Assembly: GCF_010671565.1 (NCBI RefSeq)
Contig: NZ_JAABOQ010000008.1
Location: 62,001-126,000 of the forward strand
DNA from: Spongiivirga citrea
GTDB taxonomy: Bacteria > Bacteroidota > Bacteroidia > Flavobacteriales > Flavobacteriaceae
Reading direction: 5' to 3'
DNA length: 64,000 bases
Each line of letters starts with the position of its first letter. Position 1 is the first letter of the stretch. Shown one piece after another: positions 24,679-33,923 of the stretch. Below the pieces are notes generated by a model. It saw only the letters and a program-made list of their open reading frames with translations. It was not told the DNA's origin and did no database searches. The position numbers and the translations under genes are program-made.

Positions 24679-25860
24679 ATGAAACAGACATTAACATACT
24701 TCGCGATCGCAATAATGCTTACGGCATGTGGTTCAAAGTCAGGAGCATCAGGTGATGTTGACGTAGCAACTACCATCGAAAATGGTGACTTGGCAGCTAT
24801 GAAAGCTCTAAAAGAAAGTTTATCTGCAGAACAAGCTGTTATAGAAGACAAAATTAAATTGCTCGAAGATGAAATTAGCGCTAAAGACACCACCAAAAAA
24901 CTACCCTTGGTAACGGTATTCAAAGCCAAAGACACAGTGTTTATTCACTTTTTAGAGTTGCAGGGAAGTGTTGCTACCAAGCAAAATGTAGTCATCTATC
25001 CTGAAATGGCGGGTACTTTACAACGTGTTTATGTAAAAGAAGGACAAAGGGTTCGTAAAGGACAATTACTTGCGTCTATTGATGACGGAGGTATGGGTCA
25101 ACAAGTAGCACAGCTGCAAGTACAAGCAACTTTAGCAAAAACAACTTTCGAGCGCCAAAAAAGATTATGGGATCAAAATATCGGATCAGAAATTCAATAT
25201 TTACAGGCGAAGACCAACTACGAGGCAACTCAAAATGCCGTAAATCAGGCAAAAAGCCAATTGGCAAAATCGACTATTAACGCTCCCTTTTCAGGTGTGA
25301 TCGATGAAGTGATCACCGACCAAGGCACTGTAGTTGCCCCTGGACAATCAATGGTATTTAGATTGGTCAACCTAAGCGATATGTATATTGGTGCCGATGT
25401 GCCTGAGACATACATTACAAGCATTAAAAAAGGAAAAAAGGTCGAGGTTGATTTCCCGGTATTGGGAAAAAGTGTTGATGCCAAGATTCGTCAGTCCAGT
25501 AATTTTATTAATCCTGCTAATAGGACTTTTAATGTAGAAATTGCCGTACCAAATAAGGAGGGCGATATTAAACCAAACTTAACGGCAAGGCTTCGTATTA
25601 ATGATTACACTAACGAAAAGGCAATATTGATTCCACAGAGCATTATATCGGAAAATGCTAATGGTGACCAGTACGTATATGTCGTAAAAAATAGAGCAAA
25701 CAATAATGAGGCAACGGCGTCACAAAGAATTATTGTAACTGGTAAAACTCAAGGAGGAATTATTGAAGTCTTAGAAGGTCTTTCTTCTGGAGATGAGATC
25801 ATTGAAGAAGGAGCCCGTAGCGTGAAAGATGGGCAGGGAGTCAAAGTAATGAACGAATAA
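24679..25860 (+). CDS. RND efflux periplasmic adaptor subunit, lipoprotein
   Basis: 393-residue membrane fusion protein linking the RND pump to TolC. Signal peptide with lipobox LTACG (Cys near 16). An unusual N-terminal coiled coil (DLAAMKALKESLSAEQAVIEDKIKLLEDEISAKD, about residues 34-70) precedes the lipoyl half (VVIYPEMAGTLQRVYVKEGQRVRKGQLLASID), the hairpin, the second lipoyl half (INAPFSGVIDEVITDQGTVVAPGQ) and the beta-barrel. Flavobacterial adaptors often carry such an N-terminal coiled coil. Gap to the pump gene is 10 bp. Confidence 0.95.
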   Translation: MKQTLTYFAIAIMLTACGSKSGASGDVDVATTIENGDLAAMKALKESLSAEQAVIEDKIKLLEDEISAKDTTKKLPLVTVFKAKDTVFIHFLELQGSVATKQNVVIYPEMAGTLQRVYVKEGQRVRKGQLLASIDDGGMGQQVAQLQVQATLAKTTFERQKRLWDQNIGSEIQYLQAKTNYEATQNAVNQAKSQLAKSTINAPFSGVIDEVITDQGTVVAPGQSMVFRLVNLSDMYIGADVPETYITSIKKGKKVEVDFPVLGKSVDAKIRQSSNFINPANRTFNVEIAVPNKEGDIKPNLTARLRINDYTNEKAILIPQSIISENANGDQYVYVVKNRANNNEATASQRIIVTGKTQGGIIEVLEGLSSGDEIIEEGARSVKDGQGVKVMNE

Positions 25861-25870
25861 ACCAACAGCC

Positions 25871-28800
25871 ATGCAAGACAAGAAAAAGAAAGTAGATAAG
25901 GAGTTTAAATTGTCATCGTGGGCTATTAATAATAAAACCACGATCTATGTATTGATGATTTTGATTCTCTTTTTAGGAGGACAGGCTTATTTTAATATGC
26001 CGCGAGAAAATTTCCCGGAGATTAAGGAAACCAAAATTTATATCAGTTCACTATATCCAGGTAATACTGCTGAGGATGTTGAAAAACTCATTACTGATCC
26101 GTTAGAAGACCGATTAAAAAACTTGAGTAATGTGGTGGAGACAACTTCAAATTCTCAAGAGGATTATTCTATGATTATTGTGGAGTTTGACGAGAATATT
26201 ACGGTAGATCAAGCAAAGCAAAAAGTAAAAGATGAGGTCGATCAAGAAACTTCGGGAGAGGACTGGCCAACGTTTAATAATGCCAAGGTTGAGCCCAATA
26301 TTTTTGAGTTAAGCATGTCAGAAGAGATGCCTATTGTCAATATTAATATTTCAGGTGATTATCCTGTTGATAAGCTAAAAGAGTTCGGAGAATACTTACA
26401 AGATGAAATTGAAGATCTTGAGGAAATAAAAAAGGTTGACATCCGTGGGGCACAGGAAAAAGAAGTAGAAGTTGCGGTTGACGTTTATAAAATGATGGCT
26501 GCTCAAATAAGCTTTAATGACATTATTGGAGCTATTCAAAATGGGAATACAACCTTATCAGCAGGTAACCTAATTGCCAGTGGGCAACGACGTACTATGC
26601 GAATTTTAGGAGAAATTCAAGATCCTGCTGAACTGAATAATTTTGTTATAAAATCAGAAAATGATAAGCCCGTTTACCTTAAAGATGTTGCTAAAGTAAC
26701 ATTTAAAGACAAAGATAAAACTACCTATGCCCGGGAGTTTGGAGCCCCTGTCGTTATGCTCGATATTAAAAAACGCGCTGGTAAAAATGAGGTGGCAGCC
26801 GTTGAAAAGGTGCGGGATATTTTAGCGAAAACACAGGCTGATGTTTTTCCGCCAGATTTAAAATCGACTATAACCAATGATCAATCCAAAAAGACTATTG
26901 GACAGGTTGACGATTTGGTGAATAACATCATCTTTGGAATCATTCTCGTAACCACCGTTTTGATGTTCTTTTTAGGATTTAAGAACGCATTATTTGTTGG
27001 TTTTGCAATCCCTATGTCAATGTTCATGTCCTTAACCATTTTAAGTTTGGCAGGTTTTACGATGAACACTATGATTTTATTCGGATTGATTATGGGATTA
27101 GGGATGTTGGTAGACAATGGTATCGTAGTGGTCGAAAATGTCTATCGCTTAATGGATGAAGAAGGACTAAGCCGAATTGAAGCTGCTAAAAAAGGTATCG
27201 GGGAAATTGCTTTTCCTATTATTATATCAACGCTCACTACCGTTGCTGCATTTGTACCTCTGGGATTATGGCCTGGATTAATGGGGCAATTTATGATCTA
27301 TTTCCCAAAAACACTATCGGTTGTATTGGGATCGTCCCTGTTCGTTGCTATTTTCTTTAACTCGGTTTTAGTATCGCAGTTTATGAAAACTGAGGATAAA
27401 GAAATGTCCTTGAAACAGATTATTAGTATCACAGGAATTGTAGCTGGAATCGGTTTAATAATCATAATTTTCGGCGGTGAATTTAGAGCGCTTGGTACGC
27501 TTATGGTAGTCACAGCAATTTTATTGTGGGCATATCGCTTGTTTTTAAGAAAAATGGCCAATAATTTCCAGACTAAAACCTTGGTTAAGCTAGAGAATTG
27601 GTATCGCCGTCAATTAGGAAAGGCGCTAACAGGAAAAAGGCCTTATTTCTTGACTTTCGGGATTTTCACACTTTTAATAATGTCTTTTATGGCATTTGGA
27701 GGATCGGTCGCTTCGCAACGTACAAAGATCGAATTCTTCCCAGATAACAAGCCTAACCAGATTATTGTGTATATCGAATATCCTGAGGGAACTGATATCG
27801 AAAAGACCAATAAAATCACGAACGATATCGAGCGACGTGTTTATAATGTTTTAAACGATGCTGCTTATGTTGATGGTGAAGAAAATTTCTTGGTAGAAAG
27901 TGCAGTTTCTCAAGTAGGTGAGGGTGCTGGTAATCCAATGACTGATGGAGGGTCGGCTGCTGAAATGCCACATAAAGGAAAAATTACTGCTTCGATGCGT
28001 GAGTATAAATATCGTCGAGGTGCTGATAGTGAAGAACTGCGCACAAAAGTGCAGGCTGCAATATCAGGTATTTATCCTGGAGTGCTCATTTCCGTTGAAA
28101 AGGATGCGAATGGGCCGCCACAAGGTTCACCAGTAAATATTGAATTAGAAGGTAATGATTATGGCGAATTGGTGGCAATAGCCGAAAGAATGCGAAACTT
28201 CATTAATTCAAAGAACATTCCTGGTATCGATGAGTTAAAGATCGATGTGAATAAAGGGAAACCATCAATGCAAATTAATGTAGATCGTAAAAAAGCTGGA
28301 GAGCTTGGTGTAAGCACTGGACAGGTGGGCCAGCAACTACGAAATGCCATTTTTGGAGCAAAAGCGGGTATCTATAAAGAAGGCGGAGAGGATTATGATA
28401 TTTATGTCCGTTTTAATGAGGCGAATAGATATAATACTAGTGCCATATTTAATCAAAGTATTACGTTTAGAGATCAAGCTTCTGGAAAAATTAAAGCAAT
28501 ACCTATTTCTGCGGTTACCAAACGATCAAACAGCTCCGGTTTCAACACCATTAAACATAAAGATGCAAAAAGAGTAGTGACCGTGTATTCAGGCTTGGCT
28601 CCGGGCTATACAGATGCTGGTGCAATTGTTAGCCAAATTCAGGAGCAGATGGCTAATTTTACAGGCCTTCCAGAAGATGTGAAAATTGATTATACAGGTC
28701 AGATTGAAGAGCAAAATAAGGAGATGCAGTTTTTAATGGGCGCTTTCTTTTTTGGACTTTTTCTCATCTTTTTAATATTGATTTTTCAATTTAACTCAGT

Positions 28801-29395
28801 ATCAAAACCAGCAATTATAATGATCGCTATCTTTTTAAGCTTGATTGGTGTTTTTGGAGGAATTGTGATTACAGGAGCCTCATTTGTTATTTTAATGACG
28901 ATGATGGGAATTATTTCCCTGGCAGGTATTGTAGTAAACAATGGAGTGGTGCTGCTAGATTATGCTCAATTATTACTAGATCGTAAACGGATAGAATTAG
29001 AATTATCCGATGATGAGCATTTATCGATTGACGATATTCGCGTCAGCATTATCAAAGCAGGAAAGGCACGTCTGCGTCCAGTAATACTTACTGCGATAAC
29101 TACTATCTTAGGATTAATTCCTTTAGCCATAGGATTAAATATTAACTTTTTTACGCTATTTAGTGAATTCAACCCTAACATATATCTTGGTGGAGACAAC
29201 GTTATTTTCTGGGGGCCACTGGCATGGACGGTAATTTACGGATTGCTCATCGCGACCTTCCTAACCTTGATTATTGTACCCGTATTATTCTATATCGTAC
29301 ACAAAATTAAAATCCGATTTAGAAATTGGAGAGGGAAAGGTGTTGAAGAAGTAGTGCTAACTACGCCAGTGATAGAAGAGAAGTCAGCAGCCTAA
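25871..29395 (+). CDS. RND family efflux pump, inner-membrane permease
   Basis: 1174-residue RND transporter, longer than AcrB (about 1050). The start is a basic cytoplasmic tail then TM1 (TIYVLMILILFLGGQAYFNMPRENFPEI), two large porter loops, and two six-helix bundles. In TM4 the pump motif reads LVDNGIVVVEN (near residue 414), so the AcrB Asp407 equivalent is kept while Asp408 is Asn. In the TM10 region VVNNGVVLLD replaces the AcrB lysine with Asn. This reduced proton-relay set is found in many non-AcrB RND pumps, so activity is still likely. Last gene of the tetR operon, followed by a strong terminator. Substrate unknown. Confidence 0.96.
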   Translation: MQDKKKKVDKEFKLSSWAINNKTTIYVLMILILFLGGQAYFNMPRENFPEIKETKIYISSLYPGNTAEDVEKLITDPLEDRLKNLSNVVETTSNSQEDYSMIIVEFDENITVDQAKQKVKDEVDQETSGEDWPTFNNAKVEPNIFELSMSEEMPIVNINISGDYPVDKLKEFGEYLQDEIEDLEEIKKVDIRGAQEKEVEVAVDVYKMMAAQISFNDIIGAIQNGNTTLSAGNLIASGQRRTMRILGEIQDPAELNNFVIKSENDKPVYLKDVAKVTFKDKDKTTYAREFGAPVVMLDIKKRAGKNEVAAVEKVRDILAKTQADVFPPDLKSTITNDQSKKTIGQVDDLVNNIIFGIILVTTVLMFFLGFKNALFVGFAIPMSMFMSLTILSLAGFTMNTMILFGLIMGLGMLVDNGIVVVENVYRLMDEEGLSRIEAAKKGIGEIAFPIIISTLTTVAAFVPLGLWPGLMGQFMIYFPKTLSVVLGSSLFVAIFFNSVLVSQFMKTEDKEMSLKQIISITGIVAGIGLIIIIFGGEFRALGTLMVVTAILLWAYRLFLRKMANNFQTKTLVKLENWYRRQLGKALTGKRPYFLTFGIFTLLIMSFMAFGGSVASQRTKIEFFPDNKPNQIIVYIEYPEGTDIEKTNKITNDIERRVYNVLNDAAYVDGEENFLVESAVSQVGEGAGNPMTDGGSAAEMPHKGKITASMREYKYRRGADSEELRTKVQAAISGIYPGVLISVEKDANGPPQGSPVNIELEGNDYGELVAIAERMRNFINSKNIPGIDELKIDVNKGKPSMQINVDRKKAGELGVSTGQVGQQLRNAIFGAKAGIYKEGGEDYDIYVRFNEANRYNTSAIFNQSITFRDQASGKIKAIPISAVTKRSNSSGFNTIKHKDAKRVVTVYSGLAPGYTDAGAIVSQIQEQMANFTGLPEDVKIDYTGQIEEQNKEMQFLMGAFFFGLFLIFLILIFQFNSVSKPAIIMIAIFLSLIGVFGGIVITGASFVILMTMMGIISLAGIVVNNGVVLLDYAQLLLDRKRIELELSDDEHLSIDDIRVSIIKAGKARLRPVILTAITTILGLIPLAIGLNINFFTLFSEFNPNIYLGGDNVIFWGPLAWTVIYGLLIATFLTLIIVPVLFYIVHKIKIRFRNWRGKGVEEVVLTTPVIEEKSAA

Positions 29396-29420
29396 GCTGT
29401 AGTTTTAATAGATAAAAAAA

Positions 29421-29447
29421 AAGGGAAGCCAATGGCTTCCCTTTTTT
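29421..29447. terminator. Bidirectional terminator between efflux and sus operons
   Basis: A 10-bp stem AAGGGAAGCC / GGCTTCCCTT with a 3-nt loop, preceded by A residues and followed by T residues, so it can end transcription from both sides: the RND operon (plus) and the susD gene (minus, stop at 29455). Confidence 0.93.
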
Positions 29448-29454
29448 AGTAAGT

Positions 29455-30768
29455 TTATTGTACCTCAAAAGGTGGGATTGGGAATTGAGTATGTACAATA
29501 TCGCCCGCCCTATCTATTGGTAAAAAAGTAGCATTTAATCTACCATACCTTCTCAAGTCGAACATTGCATGACCTTCGGCCCAAAGAGAGTACGACCTGT
29601 TATAAAGCATCTCATCGGTCAATCCTGTTTCATCAACAGCTCCTGCATAATCGCCTAGGCCATATGCATTTCTGATAATATTGAGAGCTGATTCAGCATC
29701 CATAAGATTACCTTCTTGAATATTCGCTTCGGCATAGATCAATATTAATTCTTCATTTCTTATATGATCTATTGGAGAAGTTGCAGACTCATATAAGTCA
29801 ATTTCATGCGTACCATTTAGCCCATCTCGGGCTACAGGATCGTCTCTCAGTCTAAACTTATTTATCCTTGTATCTCCAGCTTGAATATCATTGATAAATC
29901 TGTTATGTACAACAAATTGGTCTCCACTTTGTTGAGGGGTTTTGAAAATTGGGTTTAAAAGCTCTGTTCCCCCTTGAGCATAAACCCGCTTCGGCCCAAT
30001 GCCTAAATCATTACCATCTAATGATAAAAAAGAATCATCTAATAAAGTCAAAGCCGCAGCATAGTCTTCTTGATGTATTGCTACTCTAGCTGCAACTGCT
30101 CTGTTAAATTGAGCAAAGGTTTCAGGAGTATCAAAACCATCAAAACCCGTAGAAAACTCAAACGAAAACTCAGCATTTTGTAGGGCCGTAAAACCATCAT
30201 CTAACATGGAACGAAGTGCTGTAAAGCCATCACTTTTACTTACGAAAGGGCCTAAATTATTTGGATCGGAAATATCAATTCTAACTCCATTATCCCCAAG
30301 TAAATTAAGTACGTCTAAAAGCATTAGAGCTCGATAGGTTAGTGCCACGCCACGATACCCATTTTTCTTAGTATCTGAAACAGGAGAACCTTCTAAGCCA
30401 TCCAGTATGAAATCAGCACTTTTTACAGCTTGATATCGAGCAAACAATGTTCCCGTTAATTGAGGTTCCGAACCTGTTAAGGTAACACCATCTTTTCCGA
30501 TTAAAGTTGCAGTTGTAGTAGGATCGGATGCATTAAAACTATACAATTCTCTAGCAATAGAACCGGTAGCAGTTATAAATCCTCCCAAACCGCTTCTTGC
30601 TTTAGATTCTAAACCTTGAGTTAAGAAATTTAAAGTTTGTTCCGTCGGATTGTCCGTAACACTTGAAATATTAGGTTGATTAGGATCTGCGACTTCATCC
30701 AAACTACATGCAGATAGAATCAAGACGAATGCTAACCCAACTATTTTTATAAATTTTATGTTTTTCAT
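29455..30768 (-). CDS. SusD/RagB-family outer-membrane lipoprotein
   Basis: 437 residues; signal peptide with lipobox LSACS (Cys near 21). Surface lipoprotein that forms the lid over a SusC-type channel and captures the substrate (glycans or peptides). Visible are helical TPR-like segments (YRGVALTYRALMLLDVLNLLG; VAARVAIHQEDYAAALTLLDDSF) and the late EELILIYAEANIQEGNLMDAESALNIIRNAYGL, a SusD hallmark, then a C-terminal SLWAEGHAMFDLRRYGRL. It follows susC by 12 bp. No glycanase or regulator is nearby, so the substrate cannot be guessed. Confidence 0.95.
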   Translation of the reverse strand: MKNIKFIKIVGLAFVLILSACSLDEVADPNQPNISSVTDNPTEQTLNFLTQGLESKARSGLGGFITATGSIARELYSFNASDPTTTATLIGKDGVTLTGSEPQLTGTLFARYQAVKSADFILDGLEGSPVSDTKKNGYRGVALTYRALMLLDVLNLLGDNGVRIDISDPNNLGPFVSKSDGFTALRSMLDDGFTALQNAEFSFEFSTGFDGFDTPETFAQFNRAVAARVAIHQEDYAAALTLLDDSFLSLDGNDLGIGPKRVYAQGGTELLNPIFKTPQQSGDQFVVHNRFINDIQAGDTRINKFRLRDDPVARDGLNGTHEIDLYESATSPIDHIRNEELILIYAEANIQEGNLMDAESALNIIRNAYGLGDYAGAVDETGLTDEMLYNRSYSLWAEGHAMFDLRRYGRLNATFLPIDRAGDIVHTQFPIPPFEVQ

Positions 30769-30780
30769 GATCTCTTTTTT

Positions 30781-33711
30781 TTAAAATGTAAATCCTATAT
30801 GAAAGTAAACCTGCTTTGCACTTGGGAAAGGCGAAACCTCTATACCCTGCGATAATCCAGATGGACCAAAGGCCGAAGTTTCTGGATCGTAGCTACTATA
30901 ATCCGTAATGGTAATTAAATTTTTACCAGAAACACCAACACGAACTCGCTCAAACCAATCTAACTCAGTTGGAAGCGTATAAAATAAACCAACCTCTCTA
31001 AGACGAACATAAGTACCATCTTCAATGTACCCAGCGGCTCCAAAAGTTCCGAACCTCGGGTTTGCGATAACATCAGGATCATCAAGATCTGGCGTTACTC
31101 CACCAAAATCAGACAATAACTTTGTAAGATTGAGCACATCTCCGCCTTTCTTCCAATGCCATAAGAAGGTAAGATCAAAATCTTTAAACAAACTTATTTG
31201 ATTAAACCAGCTCATTTCAAAATCAGGAGCTGCATCACCAATTATGGTAGGAACCCCTCCAATGTTAGCCGCTAGAGATGTAGCGGTTTCTCCTTCGCGA
31301 ATAAAGGAACTACCAAATGTAAGACTAAAACCTTCTCCTGAAGGCTGAAACTCACCTACTCCTAAACTTTCAACTTCTGCTTCATTTTTCCACCAGTTTA
31401 AAGTAGTGTTCCAATTGATATTAGAATTACTTATTGGATTTGCATTTAAAGCGATTTCGAATCCTGTGTTACTTAGATCAAAGTCATTTCTAATTTCGTT
31501 TGCAAAACCGGAGGACAGTGGAATAGAGGAGAAAGGATAAATTAAATTTTTCACATCACGCTTGTAACCTGTAAGCTCCAGTCCAATTTTCCCATTTAAG
31601 AAAGAAAAGTCAATACCATATTCAATTTCTTGCGATATTTCTGGTTCCAAATTTGCATCTCCTAATTGGGCCGATTGATTATTCTGACCAACAGTTGGTA
31701 GCCCAAGTCCTGGAACTCCACCTATTGATGTAGGTCCTAGCGGTGTAAATAGGGATCCAAAACGTGCGCTGCTTCCTGTTTCGCCATATGCAACACGCAG
31801 TTTAAGCAAGTTAACATCCTCTACATTCCAGAAATCAAAATTTGCGACATTTATCGCGAGAGAAGCTCTTGGGAATGCAAAGAACTTGTTAGGGTCTCCG
31901 TTCAAGTTTGATTTATCGAATCGTACCCCAGCTGTTGCAATAATTTTATCATCCCAATTAGCTGTACTTTGGGCAATAATTCCAAACTCTTCTTCTTCCG
32001 TAAGTCTTTGAAAAACTGCAAAAGAGTTTCCTTGAGCTAAATTTGTTTGTTGCGGAAACAGCTCCGTTGTTTGATTGATTATCGCGTCACTTTCAAAATT
32101 TAAATAAGATATACCGAATTGGCCATTGATACTTATTTTATTGTTTGTTGTGAAATCTAAAACCGCGAACGCATTATAATTCAACTGTAAAGAATTAGTA
32201 TTTCCCGCACTCACAAAACCATTTTGATTAGCACGTTGTGTTTGTTGAAATTCTGGAATGTAAACAAAGGTCTTTGCCTGAAAGTAGTCTAAACCTCCAT
32301 TAGCAGTGAACTTTAATCTAAAATTCTCATTCGTAATGGCTTTATATTCAAAATTAGCTCCTTGGATATAGCGATTAATCTCTTCTTCATTATCAATTAA
32401 ATCTCTATTTAATATAATATTGGTTGCTGCAAATCGCCCATCAGGATAAACTCCATTTTCATCAGGAAATAAATCTTCCCAGTCAGCAGTAACTAATGCA
32501 AGATTATAACCAACACTAAACCCTCCATTATTTTCATTTCCAACAGGTCCTCTTTCAGCAGTACTGTTCACATAGTTAGAAGAAAAACCAACTTTTAATT
32601 TGTCATTAAATCTATGATCCAAATTAAGTCTTAATGAATTTCTTCCATATCCTGTGCGCTTCATAATTCCATCTTCATCTCTTTTACTTGCATTGAAATA
32701 GAACTTGGTCTTCTCATTTCCGCCAGAAATGGAAAATCGACTTTCCGTGATAAGTCCTGTTTCTCCATAAAGCTCTTCTTCATAATTAAAGATTCTTCCA
32801 GCATCTCTCGCGGCTTCGAAAATTGGGACTTCTGCCGCACCGAAAGTAGAAGCTACAGTAGTGGAAGTAAATTGTCTTCTTCCTGCATAATTTTGAATTG
32901 TATTAAATCCAACATCTTGATCAAATTTCACTACTGTCTTACCAGCCTTACCTCTTTTTGTAGTTATTATTACAACACCAGCATTTGCTCTAGTTCCGTA
33001 AATCGCAGCAGCTGAGGCACCTTTAAGAACTTCAATACTCTCAATATCCTCTGGATTAATATCTGAAACTCTGTTAGACCCTCCTTCTTCTCTACCAGCA
33101 TTTGCTCCAGAAGCAACAGAAGATCCGTTTGTTAACTGAACATTACTTATATAAACACCATCAACAATAAATAAGGGTTGATTATTCCCAGATAAAGAAG
33201 AAATACCTCTTAATCTCATTGCAGTTTGCCCTCCTGGGGCACCACCGGCGGAATTAATATTTACCCCTGTTAATTTTCCATACAATGCACCATCTAAGGT
33301 TGAGCCTGTGGTGGTCCCTGTAAGTGACTCACTACTTATGGTTGAAATGTTATTTGCTAAATTCGATCGTTTAATACTAGTTGCAAGTCCAGTAACAACG
33401 ACTTCATCTAAATTCGTGACATCCGCTTTCATTTGAACAGTTGATGCATCCGATGCGAGAACTTCAATGGTCGAATATCCGATGTAGGAAAAAACTAAGG
33501 TAGCATCAGCTGAAGCTTCAACAGAGAAATTACCATCAAAATCAGTTAAGGCTCCTGTGGTAGTACCCTTGACTAATACAGTAACCCCGAAGAGCGGTTC
33601 TCCAGAAGAGGCGTCTGTGACCTTTCCGGTAATTGTTTGCTGTGCAAAAACCCAAATGGGTAAAAAAGCAAATACAGCAAGCACAGCTTTTTTAAATAAA
33701 ACATGTTTCAT
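30781..33711 (-). CDS. SusC/RagA-family TonB-linked outer-membrane protein
   Basis: 976-residue TonB-dependent transporter of the SusC type. Signal peptide (about 1-23), then a carboxypeptidase-like regulatory domain (ITGKVTDASSGEPLFGVTVLVKGTTTGALTDFDGNFSV), the plug (LRGISSLSGNNQPLFIVDGVYI ... DIESIEVLKGASAAAIYGTRANAGVVIITTKRG), and a large beta-barrel ending in a Phe (YFHIGFTF). It works with the SusD lipoprotein encoded next. The pair takes up oligosaccharides or peptides, energised by TonB. No polysaccharide utilisation enzymes are in the neighbouring 20 kb on this strand. Confidence 0.97.
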   Translation of the reverse strand: MKHVLFKKAVLAVFAFLPIWVFAQQTITGKVTDASSGEPLFGVTVLVKGTTTGALTDFDGNFSVEASADATLVFSYIGYSTIEVLASDASTVQMKADVTNLDEVVVTGLATSIKRSNLANNISTISSESLTGTTTGSTLDGALYGKLTGVNINSAGGAPGGQTAMRLRGISSLSGNNQPLFIVDGVYISNVQLTNGSSVASGANAGREEGGSNRVSDINPEDIESIEVLKGASAAAIYGTRANAGVVIITTKRGKAGKTVVKFDQDVGFNTIQNYAGRRQFTSTTVASTFGAAEVPIFEAARDAGRIFNYEEELYGETGLITESRFSISGGNEKTKFYFNASKRDEDGIMKRTGYGRNSLRLNLDHRFNDKLKVGFSSNYVNSTAERGPVGNENNGGFSVGYNLALVTADWEDLFPDENGVYPDGRFAATNIILNRDLIDNEEEINRYIQGANFEYKAITNENFRLKFTANGGLDYFQAKTFVYIPEFQQTQRANQNGFVSAGNTNSLQLNYNAFAVLDFTTNNKISINGQFGISYLNFESDAIINQTTELFPQQTNLAQGNSFAVFQRLTEEEEFGIIAQSTANWDDKIIATAGVRFDKSNLNGDPNKFFAFPRASLAINVANFDFWNVEDVNLLKLRVAYGETGSSARFGSLFTPLGPTSIGGVPGLGLPTVGQNNQSAQLGDANLEPEISQEIEYGIDFSFLNGKIGLELTGYKRDVKNLIYPFSSIPLSSGFANEIRNDFDLSNTGFEIALNANPISNSNINWNTTLNWWKNEAEVESLGVGEFQPSGEGFSLTFGSSFIREGETATSLAANIGGVPTIIGDAAPDFEMSWFNQISLFKDFDLTFLWHWKKGGDVLNLTKLLSDFGGVTPDLDDPDVIANPRFGTFGAAGYIEDGTYVRLREVGLFYTLPTELDWFERVRVGVSGKNLITITDYSSYDPETSAFGPSGLSQGIEVSPFPSAKQVYFHIGFTF

Positions 33712-33869
33712 AATTATTGGTTTTAAGATTGTTTGTTAACAAATTAGTAATTATTTCAACGGATAACTACGTTTTTCGCAACAAATATGTTCTAAACAGC
33801 AATTTTTAACAATAAATGAATCTCATGTGATTTCTTAGGAAGAAATTCTTGGTGTAATTCACAATCGCT

Positions 33870-33903
33870 TTTGGGCATTAAGAAATATAACTTCTTAAAT
33901 TTG
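33870..33903 (+). promoter_or_regulatory. Candidate aspS promoter
   Basis: TAAATTTG at 33896-33903 is a full TAnnTTTG -7 match 20 bp before the aspS ATG. A TTTG at 33870-33873 is a possible -33 element, but the 22-nt spacer is longer than the usual 19-21. Confidence 0.5.
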
Positions 33904-33923
33904 CAGCCAGTAAAAAACTAGGC

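Noticed and set aside
24672-29199. Several minus-strand open frames across the efflux genes
   Set aside because: All are short shadows of strongly coding plus-strand genes and carry no domains or signals.
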